64,000 nt of DNA from Protula sp. h YS-2021 (taxonomy: Eukaryota > Annelida > Polychaeta > Sabellida > Serpulidae): positions 30,609,544 through 30,673,543 of the forward strand of contig OX457034.1 of the NCBI GenBank assembly GCA_949752745.1. Direction: 5' to 3'. Both the position numbers and the translations under genes were made by a program. The notes under the pieces were generated by a model that was not told the origin of the DNA, did not search any database, and worked only from the letters and a program-made list of their open reading frames with translations. How positions within the stretch are numbered: position 1 is the stretch's first letter; each line of letters opens with the position of its first letter. Positions 1 through 13,062 of this stretch are shown piece after piece.

Positions 1-225
1 CTATGTAACTGTTTGATATATTTTTTTAAAGTAAACCTTTGTAACCATATACATCCTTCATGTTACCAGTTACCAATACAAATATATGTAATGTAAGAAG
101 CTACTAAATTTCAACTTACAATTTAGATGTTTTCAGCATTTTATTTACAGTAGACTTTGTAAACCTAAATAATTAAAATGTACTTCTATTTCCAGCCGAG
201 TGTGAGATGTGAGAAATAATTCTGG

Positions 226-407
226 GGTTACGGTATATACCGCCAACAACTGGAAAAATAAAAATAAATCAAGGGGTAATGTCATTGAATGTGTGATTTG
301 TTTTAAGAACTACAAAAAGATGTATGTATTCCATAGGTAAAAATTGTAATTTATTTCTGCATACAAACAATATGTATTTGCACCAATTATCAACTCTAAA
401 GAAATCA
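226..407. repeat. Internal repeat R1 of the unit (diverged copy 1)
   Basis: This block of about 180 bp begins GGTTACGGTATATACC and aligns with the next block (408-583) over its length, with clear but diverged identity. Matched landmarks are TATACC near the start, GAATGTGTGAT with GAATTTGTGAT, GATGTATGTAT with GAATGTATGTAT, TTTATTTCTGCATACAA with TTTATTTCTGGATACAA, and AAATCA at the end. The S unit therefore contains an older, smaller tandem repeat. The same block recurs in every S and L unit. Confidence 0.8.
231..242. other. Perfect 12-bp palindrome CGGTATATACCG
   Basis: The sequence is its own reverse complement over 12 bp and recurs once per unit in both unit types. It lies at the start of R1; the matching place in R2 (ACACATATACCACC) has lost the symmetry. 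It could be a protein-binding dyad or chance; no function is assigned. Confidence 0.7.
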
Positions 408-583
408 GGTATTACACATATACCACCGACAAAAATGAAAATCCTGTGACTTTCTCAGTGAATTTGTGATATGGTTCAAGAGCTAGAAAGGAATGTATGT
501 ATACCTTTAGTAAAATTTGAACTTTATTTCTGGATACAAGCAATCGGTAGCTGCAACAAGTATCAACAGAAACAAATCACCAG
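408..583. repeat. Internal repeat R2 of the unit (diverged copy 2)
   Basis: This is the second copy of the internal repeat, starting GGTATTACACATATACC and ending AAATCACCAG. It is about 176 bp against about 182 bp in R1; the difference lies mostly in an A-rich stretch of R1. Upstream sequence around 90-140 (CTACTAAATTTCAACTTAC) faintly resembles the CTTTAGTAAAATTTGAACTT segment of R2 and may be a third, eroded copy, but I cannot prove this by eye. Confidence 0.8.
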
Positions 584-692
584 AAAACATTGATGTAAAA
601 ATTCAAAGGTCCAGTACATAATACGGCATATCCTCGTCTCGGACATTTGTCGTTGTCATGTATCTGCGCCGTATGTCGAATTATGCTGACAC

Positions 693-715
693 AGTTGACG
701 CCCCACTCTAGCGCT
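693..715. repeat. Motif AGTTGACGCCCC..CTAGCG shared with the extra segment
   Basis: The 21 bases AGTTGACGCC-CC-ACTCTAGCG reappear in the L-specific segment (16987-17005 in its first copy) with two single-base gaps and otherwise identical. Downstream, both contexts run into CCTTAAAA. This suggests a shared ancestral element fragment in the unit backbone and in the SINE-like body. Confidence 0.55.
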
Positions 716-844
716 ATAACTCTTATATTTATGACTTCCTTAAAATCTAAGCGGTTATTGTTGCAAGATCAAAGATTTCAATTTAGTTCGTTCGTTGCAT
801 AGACTGCACATCCTAGCTTTTATTTTAGTGTTAATGCATGTTTA

Positions 845-854
845 ACTGGCCAGT
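845..854. other. Palindrome ACTGGCCAGT with adjacent TAACTGG repeat
   Basis: A perfect 10-bp palindrome is followed by GTTAACTGG, so TAACTGG occurs twice, at 843-849 and 858-864. It is present once per unit in S and L types. The role is unknown. Two neighbouring L units (34362 and 37453) carry a G-to-T change just after the second TAACTG. Confidence 0.6.
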
Positions 855-1236
855 CGTTAACTGGTCAACCGTCAATGATGGATAATGGATTTACAGACAT
901 GTCTTGTTATATTTTCCATGTTGATCAAACCAACACAGGTTAAACAAGACCCAAACAGTCTGAGAAATCTGATAGATTCACAGCAGGTTATATACAAATA
1001 GTGAAAATGGTTAATTTGGTGGATACGTTAAATTTTGAAAGTGGAATATCTTTAAAAGTATTGGTGATAGAGAGACGGGGATTTGACGAGGTGATATGGC
1101 GAATATGAATTATGTATGATCCAGTAGTGTTTTTAGGCCATTCTGAGCCCTTTAAATTGCACTTTTACAAAGGCAAAGTTTTCTACAGGCGAGTGTTAAA
1201 TGAATGGTTTTAAGAACAGCGAGATAGTTTTTTTAT

Positions 1237-1254
1237 AAATAGATTTGTCTATTT
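1237..1254. other. AT-rich hairpin, 7-bp stem with TTTG loop
   Basis: AAATAGA and TCTATTT form a perfect 7-bp stem around TTTG, just after a T7 run. It is conserved in every unit seen. It could form a cruciform or an RNA hairpin; no terminator function can be claimed. Confidence 0.6.
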
Positions 1255-1306
1255 CTTAGTGATTGGATGAATGATCAGATCAGTCCTGGAAAAAACTTCA
1301 CAATAA

Positions 1307-2612
1307 CTATGTAACTGTTTGATATATTTTTTTAAAGTAAACCTTTGTAACCATATACATCCTTCATGTTACCAGTTACCAATACAAATATATGTAATGT
1401 AAGAAGCTACTAAATTTCAACTTACAATTTAGATGTTTTCAGCATTTTATTTACAGTAGACTTTGTAAACCTAAATAATTAAAATGTACTTCTATTTCCA
1501 GCCGAGTGTGAGATGTGAGAAATAATTCTGGGGTTACGGTATATACCGCCAACAACTGGAAAAATAAAAATAAATCAAGGGGTAATGTCATTGAATGTGT
1601 GATTTGTTTTAAGAACTACAAAAAGATGTATGTATTCCATAGGTAAAAATTGTAATTTATTTCTGCATACAAACAATATGTATTTGCACCAATTATCAAC
1701 TCTAAAGAAATCAGGTATTACACATATACCACCGACAAAATTGAAAATCCTGTGACTTTCTCAGTGAATTTGTGATATGGTTCAAGAGCTAGAAAGGAAT
1801 GTATGTATACCTTTAGTAAAATTTGAACTTTATTTCTGGATACAAGCAATCGGTAGCTGCAACAAGTATCAACAGAAACAAATCACCAGAAAACATTGAT
1901 GTAAAAATTCAAAGGTCCAGTACATAATACGGCATATCCTCGTCTCGGACATTTGTCGTTGTCATGTATCTGCGCCGTATGTCGAATTATGCTGACACAG
2001 TTGACGCCCCACTCTAGCGCTATTACTCTTATATTTATGACTTCCTTAAAATCTAAGCGGTTATTGTTGCAAGATCAAAGATTTCAATTTAGTTCGTTCG
2101 TTGCATAGACTGCACATCCTAGCTTTTATTTTAGTGTTAATGCATGTTTAACTGGCCAGTCGTTAACTGGTCAACCGTCAATGATGGATAATGGATTTAC
2201 AGACATGTCTTGTTATATTTTCCATGTTGATCAAACCAACACAGGTTAAACAAGACCCAAACAGTCTGAGAAATCTGATAGATTCACAGCAGGTTATATA
2301 CAAATAGTGAAAATGGTTAATTTGGTGGATACGTTAAATTTTGAAAGTGGAATATCTTTAAAAGTATTGGTGATAGAGAGACGGGGATTTGACGAGGTGA
2401 TATGGCGAATATGAATTATGTATGATCCAGTAGTGTTTTTAGGCCATTCTGAGCCCTTTAAATTGCACTTTTACAAAGGCAAAGTTTTCTACAGGCGAGT
2501 GTTAAATGAATGGTTTTAAGAACAGCGAGATAGTTTTTTTATAAATAGATTTGTCTATTTCTTAGTGATTGGATGAATGATCAGATCAGTCCTGGAAAAA
2601 ACTTCACAATAA
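1307..2612. repeat. S unit 2
   Basis: A 1306-bp copy. Private variant: T at 1741 (GACAAAATTG for GACAAAAATG). Confidence 0.95.
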
Positions 2613-3918
2613 CTATGTAACTGTTTGATATATTTTTTTAAAGTAAACCTTTGTAACCATATACATCCTTCATGTTACCAGTTACCAATACAAATATATG
2701 TAATGTAAGAAGCTACTAAATTTCAACTTACAATTTAGATGTTTTCAGCATTTTATTTACAGTAGACTTTGTAAACCTAAATAATTAAAATGTACTTCTA
2801 TTTCCAGCCGAGTGTGAGATGTGAGAAATAATTCTGGGGTTACGGTATATACCGCCAACAACTGGAAAAATAAAAATAAATCAAGGGGTAATGTCATTGA
2901 ATGTGTGATTTGTTTTAAGAACTACAAAAAGATGTATGTATTCCATAGGTAAAAATTGTAATTTATTTCTGCATACAAACAATATGTATTTGCACCAATT
3001 ATCAACTCTAAAGAAATCAGGTATTACACATATACCACCGACAAAAATGAAAATCCTGTGACTTTCTCAGTGAATTTGTGATATGGTTCAAGAGCTAGAA
3101 AGGAATGTATGTATACCTTTAGTAAAATTTGAACTTTATTTCTGGATACAAGCAATCGGTAGCTGCAACAAGTATCAACAGAAACAAATCACCAGAAAAC
3201 ATTGATGTAAAAATTCAAAGGTCCAGTACATAATACGGCATATCCTCGTCTCGGACATTTGTCGTTGTCATGTATCTGCGCCGTATGTCGAATTATGCTG
3301 ACACAGTTGACGCCCCACTCTAGCGCTATTACTCTTATATTTATGACTTCCTTAAAATCTAAGCGGTTATTGTTGCAAGATCAAAGATTTCAATTTAGTT
3401 CGTTCGTTGCATAGACTGCACATCCTAGCTTTTATTTTAGTGTTGATGCATGTTTAACTGGCCAGTCGTTAACTGGTCAACCGTCAATGATGGATAATGG
3501 ATTTACAGACATGTCTTGTTATATTTTCCATGTTGATCAAACCAACACAGGTTAAACAAGACCCAAACAGTCTGAGAAATCTGATAGATTCACAGCAGGT
3601 TATATACAAATAGTGAAAATGGTTAATTTGGTGGATACGTTAAATTTTGAAAGTGGAATATCTTTAAAAGTATTGGTGATAGAGAGACGGGGATTTGACG
3701 AGGTGATATGGCGAATATGAATTATGTATGATCCAGTAGTGTTTTTAGGCCATTCTGAGCCCTTTAAATTGCACTTTTACAAAGGCAAAGTTTTCTACAG
3801 GCGAGTGTTAAATGAATGGTTTTAAGAACAGCGAGATAGTTTTTTTATAAATAGATTTGTCTATTTCTTAGTGATTGGATGAATGATCAGATCAGTCCTG
3901 GAAAAAACTTCACAATAA
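2613..3918. repeat. S unit 3
   Basis: A 1306-bp copy. Private variant: G at 3445 (TGTTGATGCA for TGTTAATGCA). Confidence 0.95.
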
Positions 3919-5224
3919 CTATGTAACTGTTTGATATATTTTTTTAAAGTAAACCTTTGTAACCATATACATCCTTCATGTTACCAGTTACCAATACAAA
4001 TATATGTAATGTAAGAAGCTACTAAATTTCAACTTACAATTTAGATGTTTTCAGCATTTTATTTACAGTAGACTTTGTAAACCTAAATAATTAAAATGTA
4101 CTTCTATTTCCAGCCGAGTGTGAGATGTGAGAAATAATTCTGGGGTTACGGTATATACCGCCAACAACTGGAAAAATAAAAATAAATCAAGGGGTAATGT
4201 CATTGAATGTGTGATTTGTTTTAAGAACTACAAAAAGATGTATGTATTCCATAGGTAAAAATTGTAATTTATTTCTGCATACAAACAATATGTATTTGCA
4301 CCAATTATCAACTCTAAAGAAATCAGGTATTACACATATACCACCGACAAAAATGAAAATCCTGTGACTTTCTCAGTGAATTTGTGATATGGTTCAAGAG
4401 CTAGAAAGGAATGTATGTATACCTTTAGTAAAATTTGAACTTTATTTCTGGATACAAGCAATCGGTAGCTGCAACAAGTATCAACAGAAACAAATCACCA
4501 GAAAACATTGATGTAAAAATTCAAAGGTCCAGTACATAATACGGCATATCCTCGTCTCGGACATTTGTCGTTGTCATGTATCTGCGCCGTATGTCGAATT
4601 ATGCTGACACAGTTGACGCCCCACTCTAGCGCTATTACTCTTATATTTATGACTTCCTTAAAATCTAAGCGGTTATTGTTGCAAGATCAAAGATTTCAAT
4701 TTAGTTCGTTCGTTGCATAGACTGCACATCCTAGCTTTTATTTTAGTGTTAATGCATGTTTAACTGGCCAGTCGTTAACTGGTCAACCGTCAATGATAGA
4801 TAATGGATTTACAGACATGTCTTGTTATATTTTCCATGTTGATCAAACCAACACAGGTTAAACAAGACCCAAACAGTCTGAGAAATCTGATAGATTCACA
4901 GCAGGTTATATACAAATAGTGAAAATGGTTAATTTGGTGGATACGTTAAATTTTGAAAGTGGAATATCTTTAAAAGTATTGGTGATAGAGAGACGGGGAT
5001 TTGACGAGGTGATATGGCGAATATGAATTATGTATGATCCAGTAGTGTTTTTAGGCCATTCTGAGCCCTTTAAATTGCACTTTTACAAAGGCAAAGTTTT
5101 CTACAGGCGAGTGTTAAATGAATGGTTTTAAGAACAGCGAGATAGTTTTTTTATAAATAGATTTGTCTATTTCTTAGTGATTGGATGAATGATCAGATCA
5201 GTCCTGGAAAAAACTTCACAATAA
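3919..5224. repeat. S unit 4
   Basis: A 1306-bp copy. Private variant: A at 4798 (CAATGATAGA for CAATGATGGA). Confidence 0.95.
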
Positions 5225-6531
5225 CTATGTAACTGTTTGATATATTTTTTTAAAGTAAACCTTTGTAACCATATACATCCTTCATGTTACCAGTTACCAA
5301 TACAAATATATGTAATGTAAGAAGCTACTAAATTTCAACTTACAATTTAGATGTTTTCAGCATTTTATTTACAGTAGACTTTGTAAACCTAAATAATTAA
5401 AATGTACTTCTATTTCCAGCCGAGTGTGAGATGTGAGAAATAATTCTGGGGTTACGGTATATACCGCCAACAACTGGAAAAATAAAAATAAATCAAGGGG
5501 TAATGTCATTGAATGTGTGATTTGTTTTAAGAACTACAAAAAGACGTATGTATTCCATAGGTAAAAATTGTAATTTATTTCTGCATACAAACAATATGTA
5601 TTTGCACCAATTATCAACTCTAAAGAAATCAGCTATTACACATATACCACCGACAAAAATGAAAATCCTGTGACTTTCTCAGTGAATTTGTGATATGGTT
5701 CAAGAGCTAGAAAGGAATGTATGTATACCTTTAGTAAAATTTGAACTTTATTTCTGGATACAAGCAATCGGTAGCTGCAACAAGTATCAACAGAAACAAA
5801 TCACCAGAAAACATTGATGTAAAAATTCAAAGGTCCAGTACATAATACGGCATATCCTCGTCTCGGACATTTGTCGTTGTCATGTATCTGCGCCGTATGT
5901 CGAATTATGCTGACACAGTTGACGCCCCACTCTAGCGCTATTACTCTTATATTTATGACTTCCTTAAAATCTAAGCGGTTATTGTTGCAAGATCAAAGAT
6001 TTCAATTTAGTTCGTTCGTTGCATAGACTGCACATCCTAGCTTTTATTTTAGTGTTAATGCATGTTTAACTGGCCAGTCGTTAACTGGTCAACCGTCAAT
6101 GATGGATAATGGATTTACAGACATGTCTTGTTACATTTTCCATGTTGATCAAACCAACACAGGTTAAACAAGACCCAAACAGTCTGAGAAATCTGATAGA
6201 TTCACAGCAGGTTATATACAAATAGTGAAAATGGTTAATTTGGTGGATACGTTAAATTTTGAAAGTGGAATATCTTTAAAAGTATTGGTGATAGAGAGAC
6301 GGGGATTTGACGAGGTGATATGGCGAATATGAATTATGTATGATCCAGTAGTGTTTTTAGGCCATTCTGAGCCCTTTAAATTGCACTTTTACAAAGGCAA
6401 AGTTTTCTACAGGCGAGTGTTAAATGAATGGTTTTAAGAACAGCGAGATAGTTTTTTTTATAAATAGATTTGTCTATTTCTTAGTGATTGGATGAATGAT
6501 CAGATCAGTCCTGGAAAAAACTTCACAATAA
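5225..6531. repeat. S unit 5, most variant short unit
   Basis: A 1307-bp copy. Private variants are C at 5545, C at 5633 and C at 6134, plus one extra T in the T-run near 6451-6458 (T8 for T7). It has the largest number of differences among the S units. Confidence 0.95.
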
Positions 6532-7838
6532 CTATGTAACTGTTTGATATATTTTTTTAAAGTAAACCTTTGTAACCATATACATCCTTCATGTTACCAG
6601 TTACCAATACAAATATATGTAATGTAAGAAGCTACTAAATTTCAACTTACAATTTAGATGTTTTCAGCATTTTATTTACAGTAGACTTTGTAAACCTAAA
6701 TAATTAAAATGTACTTCTATTTCCAGCCGAGTGTGAGATGTGAGAAATAATTCTGGGGTTACGGTATATACCGCCAACAACTGGAAAAATAAAAATAAAT
6801 CAAGGGGTAATGTCATTGAATGTGTGATTTGTTTTAAGAACTACAAAAAGATGTATGTATTCCATAGGTAAAAATTGTAATTTATTTCTGCATACAAACA
6901 ATATGTATTTGCACCAATTATCAACTCTAAAGAAATCAGGTATTACACATATACCACCGACAAAAATGAAAATCCTGTGACTTTCTCAGTGAATTTGTGA
7001 TATGGTTCAAGAGCTAGAAAGGAATGTATGTATACCTTTAGTAAAATTTGAACTTTATTTCTGGATACAAGCAATCGGTAGCTGCAACAAGTATCAACAG
7101 AAACAAATCACCAGAAAACATTGATGTAAAAATTCAAAGGTCCAGTACATAATACGGCATATCCTCGTCTCGGACATTTGTCGTTGTCATGTATCTGCGC
7201 CGTATGTCGAATTATGCTGACACAGTTGACGACCCACTCTAGCGCTATTACTCTTATATTTATGACTTCCTTAAAATCTAAGCGGTTATTGTTGCAAGAT
7301 CAAAGATTTCAATTTAGTTCGTTCGTTGCATAGACTGCACATCCTAGCTTTTATTTTAGTGTTAATGCATGTTTAACTGGCCAGTCGTTAACTGGTCAAC
7401 CGTCAATGATGGATAATGGATTTACAGACATGTCTTGTTATATTTTCCATGTTGATCAAACCAACACAGGTTAAACAAGACCCAAACAGTCTGAGAAATC
7501 TGATAGATTCACAGCAGGTTATATACAAATAGTGAAAATGGTTAATTTGGTGGATACGTTAAATTTTGAAAGTGGAATATCTTTAAAAGTATTGGTGATA
7601 GAGAGACGGGGATTTGACGAGGTGATATGGCGAATATGAATTATGTATGATCCAGTAGTGTTTTTAGGCCATTCTGAGCCCTTTAAATTGCACTTTTACA
7701 AAGGCAAAGTTTTCTACAGGCGAGTGTTAAATGAATGGTTTTAAGAACAGCGAGATAGTTTTTTTATAAATAGATTTGTCTATTTCTTAGTGATTGGATG
7801 AATGATCAGATCAGTCCTGGAAAAAAACTTCACAATAA
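6532..7838. repeat. S unit 6
   Basis: A 1307-bp copy. Private variants are A at 7232 (GACGACCC for GACGCCCC) and an extra A in the run after CCTGG near 7821. Confidence 0.95.
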
Positions 7839-9144
7839 CTATGTAACTGTTTGATATATTTTTTTAAAGTAAACCTTTGTAACCATATACATCCTTCATG
7901 TTACCAGTTACCAATACAAATATATGTAATGTAAGAAGCTACTAAATTTCAACTTACAATTTAGATGTTTTCAGCATTTTATTTACAGTAGACTTTGTAA
8001 ACCTAAATAATTAAAATGTACTTCTATTTCCAGCCGAGTGTGAGATGTGAGAAATAATTCTGGGGTTACGGTATATACCGCCAACAACTGGAAAAATAAA
8101 AATAAATCAAGGGGTAATGTCATTGAATGTGTGATTTGTTTTAAGAACTACAAAAAGATGTATGTATTCCATAGGTAAAAATTGTAATTTATTTCTGCAT
8201 ACAAACAATATGTATTTGCACCAATTATCAACTCTAAAGAAATCAGGTATTACACATATACCACCGACAAAAATGAAAATCCTGTGACTTTCTCAGTGAA
8301 TTTGTGATATGGTTCAAGAGCTAGAAAGGAATGTATGTATACCTTTAGTAAAATTTGAACTTTATTTCTGGATACAAGCAATCGGTAGCTGCAACAAGTA
8401 TCAACAGAAACAAATCACCAGAAAACATTGATGTAAAAATTCAAAGGTCCAGTACATAATACGGCATATCCTCGTCTCGGACATTTGTCGTTGTCATGTA
8501 TCTGCGCCGTATGTCGAATTATGCTGACACAGTTGACGCCCCACTCTAGCGCTATTACTCTTATATTTATGACTTCCTTAAAATCTAAGCGGTTATTGTT
8601 GCAAGATCAAAGATTTCAATTTAGTTCGTTCGTTGCATAGACTGCACATCCTAGCTTTTATTTTAGTGTTAATGCATGTTTAACTGGCCAGTCGTTAACT
8701 GGTCAACCGTCAATGATGGATAATGGATTTACAGACATGTCTTGTTATATTTTCCATGTTGATCAAACCAACACAGGTTAAACAAGACCCAAACAGTCTG
8801 AGAAATCTGATAGATTCACAGCAGGTTATATACAAATAGTGAAAATGGTTAATTTGGTGGATACGTTAAATTTTGAAAGTGGAATATCTTTAAAAGTATT
8901 GGTGATAGAGAGACGGGGATTTGACGAGGTGATATGGCGAATATGAATTATGTATGATCCAGTAGTGTTTTTAGGCCATTCTGAGCCCTTTAAATTGCAC
9001 TTTTACAAAGGCAAAGTTTTCTACAGGCGAGTGTTAAATGAATGGTTTTAAGAACAGCGAGATAGTTTTTTTATAAATAGATTTGTCTATTTCTTAGTGA
9101 TTGGATGAATGATCAGATCAGTCCTGGAAAAAACTTCACAATAA
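7839..9144. repeat. S unit 7
   Basis: A 1306-bp copy. I saw no difference from the S consensus. Confidence 0.95.
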
Positions 9145-10450
9145 CTATGTAACTGTTTGATATATTTTTTTAAAGTAAACCTTTGTAACCATATACATCC
9201 TTCATGTTACCAGTTACCAATACAAATATATGTAATGTAAGAAGCTACTAAATTTCAACTTACAATTTAGATGTTTTCAGCATTTTATTTACAGTAGACT
9301 TTGTAAACCTAAATAATTAAAATGTACTTCTATTTCCAGCCGAGTGTGAGATGTGAGAAATAATTCTGGGGTTACGGTATATACCGCCAACAACTGGAAA
9401 AATAAAAATAAATCAAGGGGTAATGTCATTGAATGTGTGATTTGTTTTAAGAACTACAAAAAGATGTATGTATTCCATAGGTAAAAATTGTAATTTATTT
9501 CTGCATACAAACAATATGTATTTGCACCAATTATCAACTCTAAAGAAATCAGGTATTACACATATACCACCGACAAAAATGAAAATCCTGTGACTTTCTC
9601 AGTGAATTTGTGATATGGTTCAAGAGCTAGAAAGGAATGTATGTATACCTTTAGTAAAATTTGAACTTTATTTCTGGATACAAGCAATCGGTAGCTGCAA
9701 CAAGTATCAACAGAAACAAATCACCAGAAAACATTGATGTAAAAATTCAAAGGTCCAGTACATAATACGGCATATCCTCGTCTCGGACATTTGTCGTTGT
9801 CATGTATCTGCGCCGTATGTCGAATTATGCTGACACAGTTGACGCCCCACTCTAGCGCTATTACTCTTATATTTATGACTTCCTTAAAATCTAAGCGGTT
9901 ATTGTTGCAAGATCAAAGATTTCAATTTAGTTCGTTCGTTGCATAGACTGCACATCCTAGCTTTTATTTTAGTGTTAATGCATGTTTAACTGGCCAGTCG
10001 TTAACTGGTCAACCGTCAATGATGGATAATGGATTTACAGACATGTCTTGTTATATTTTCCATGTTGATCAAACCAACACAGGTTAAACAAGACCCAAAC
10101 AGTCTGAGAAATCTGATAGATTCACAGCAGGTTATATACAAATAGTGAAAATGGTTAATTTGGTGGATACGTTAAATTTTGAAAGTGGAATATCTTTAAA
10201 AGTATTGGTGATAGAGAGACGGGGATTTGACGAGGTGATATGGCGAATATGAATTATGTATGATCCAGTAGTGTTTTTAGGCCATTCTGAGCCCTTTAAA
10301 TTGCACTTTTACAAAGGCAAAGTTTTCTACAGGCGAGTGTTAAATGAATGGTTTTAAGAACAGCGAGATAGTTTTTTTATAAATAGATTTGTCTATTTCT
10401 TAGTGATTGGATGAATGATCAGATCAGTCCTGGAAAAAACTTCACAATAA
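9145..10450. repeat. S unit 8
   Basis: A 1306-bp copy. I saw no difference from the S consensus. Confidence 0.95.
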
Positions 10451-11756
10451 CTATGTAACTGTTTGATATATTTTTTTAAAGTAAACCTTTGTAACCATAT
10501 ACATCCTTCATGTTACCAGTTACCAATACAAATATATGTAATGTAAGAAGCTACTAAATTTCAACTTACAATTTAGATGTTTTCAGCATTTTATTTACAG
10601 TAGACTTTGTAAACCTAAATAATTAAAATGTACTTCTATTTTCAGCCGAGTGTGAGATGTGAGAAATAATTCTGGGGTTACGGTATATACCGCCAACAAC
10701 TGGAAAAATAAAAATAAATCAAGGGGTAATGTCATTGAATGTGTGATTTGTTTTAAGAACTACAAAAAGATGTATGTATTCCATAGGTAAAAATTGTAAT
10801 TTATTTCTGCATACAAACAATATGTATTTGCACCAATTATCAACTCTAAAGAAATCAGGTATTACACATATACCACCGACAAAAATGAAAATCCTGTGAC
10901 TTTCTCAGTGAATTTGTGATATGGTTCAAGAGCTAGAAAGGAATGTATGTATACCTTTAGTAAAATTTGAACTTTATTTCTGGATACAAGCAATCGGTAG
11001 CTGCAACAAGTATCAACAGAAACAAATCACCAGAAAACATTGATGTAAAAATTCAAAGGTCCAGTACATAATACGGCATATCCTCGTCTCGGACATTTGT
11101 CGTTGTCATGTATCTGCGCCGTATGTCGAATTATGCTGACACAGTTGACGCCCCACTCTAGCGCTATTACTCTTATATTTATGACTTCCTTAAAATCTAA
11201 GCGGTTATTGTTGCAAGATCAAAGATTTCAATTTAGTTCGTTCGTTGCATAGACTGCACATCCTAGCTTTTATTTTAGTGTTAATGCATGTTTAACTGGC
11301 CAGTCGTTAACTGGTCAACCGTCAATGATGGATAATGGATTTACAGACATGTCTTGTTATATTTTCCATGTTGATCAAACCAACACAGGTTAAACAAGAC
11401 CCAAACAGTCTGAGAAATCTGATAGATTCACAGCAGGTTATATACAAATAGTGAAAATGGTTAATTTGGTGGATACGTTAAATTTTGAAAGTGGAATATC
11501 TTTAAAAGTATTGGTGATAGAGAGACGGGGATTTGACGAGGTGATATGGCGAATATGAATTATGTATGATCCAGTAGTGTTTTTAGGCCATTCTGAGCCC
11601 TTTAAATTGCACTTTTACAAAGGCAAAGTTTTCTACAGGCGAGTGTTAAATGAATGGTTTTAAGAACAGCGAGATAGTTTTTTTATAAATAGATTTGTCT
11701 ATTTCTTAGTGATTGGATGAATGATCAGATCAGTCCTGGAAAAAACTTCACAATAA
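10451..11756. repeat. S unit 9
   Basis: A 1306-bp copy. Private variant: T at 10642 (TATTTTCAGCC for TATTTCCAGCC). Confidence 0.95.
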
Positions 11757-13062
11757 CTATGTAACTGTTTGATATATTTTTTTAAAGTAAACCTTTGTAA
11801 CCATATACATCCTTCATGTTACCAGTTACCAATACAAATATATGTAATGTAAGAAGCTACTAAATTTCAACTTACAATTTAGATGTTTTCAGCATTTTAT
11901 TTACAGTAGACTTTGTAAACCTAAATAATTAAAATGTACTTCTATTTCCAGCCGAGTGTGAGATGTGAGAAATAATTCTGGGGTTACGGTATATACCGCC
12001 AACAACTGGAAAAATAAAAATAAATCAAGGGGTAATGTCATTGAATGTGTGATTTGTTTTAAGAACTACAAAAAGATGTATGTATTCCATAGGTAAAAAT
12101 TGTAATTTATTTCTGCATACAAACAATATGTATTTGCACCAATTATCAACTCTAAAGAAATCAGGTATTACACATATACCACCGACAAAAATGAAAATCC
12201 TGTGACTTTCTCAGTGAATTTGTGATATGGTTCAAGAGCTAGAAAGGAATGTATGTATACCTTTAGTAAAATTTGAACTTTATTTCTGGATACAAGCAAT
12301 CGGTAGCTGCAACAAGTATCAACAGAAACAAATCACCAGAAAACATTGATGTAAAAATTCAAAGGTCCAGTATATAATACGGCATATCCTCGTCTCGGAC
12401 ATTTGTCGTTGTCATGTATCTGCGCCGTATGTCGAATTATGCTGACACAGTTGACGCCCCACTCTAGCGCTATTACTCTTATATTTATGACTTCCTTAAA
12501 ATCTAAGCGGTTATTGTTGCAAGATCAAAGATTTCAATTTAGTTCGTTCGTTGCATAGACTGCACATCCTAGCTTTTATTTTAGTGTTAATGCATGTTTA
12601 ACTGGCCAGTCGTTAACTGGTCAACCGTCAATGATGGATAATGGATTTACAGACATGTCTTGTTATATTTTCCATGTTGATCAAACCAACACAGGTTAAA
12701 CAAGACCCAAACAGTCTGAGAAATCTGATAGATTCACAGCAGGTTATATACAAATAGTGAAAATGGTTAATTTGGTGGATACGTTAAATTTTGAAAGTGG
12801 AATATCTTTAAAAGTATTGGTGATAGAGAGACGGGGATTTGACGAGGTGATATGGCGAATATGAATTATGTATGATCCAGTAGTGTTTTTAGGCCATTCT
12901 GAGCCCTTTAAATTGCACTTTTACAAAGGCAAAGTTTTCTACAGGCGAGTGTTAAATGAATGGTTTTAAGAACAGCGAGATAGTTTTTTTATAAATAGAT
13001 TTGTCTATTTCTTAGTGATTGGATGAATGATCAGATCAGTCCTGGAAAAAACTTCACAATAA
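11757..13062. repeat. S unit 10
   Basis: A 1306-bp copy. Private variant: T at 12373 (CAGTATATAAT for CAGTACATAAT). Confidence 0.95.

Larger units (their letters stand above)
1..1306. repeat. S unit 1 (reference short unit)
   Basis: This 1306-bp unit is used as the coordinate reference for the shared part. Its private variant is A at 718 (GCGCTATAAC, where other units read GCGCTATTAC). The site where L units carry the extra segment lies between 996 and 997, after TTATATACAA. Confidence 0.95.
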
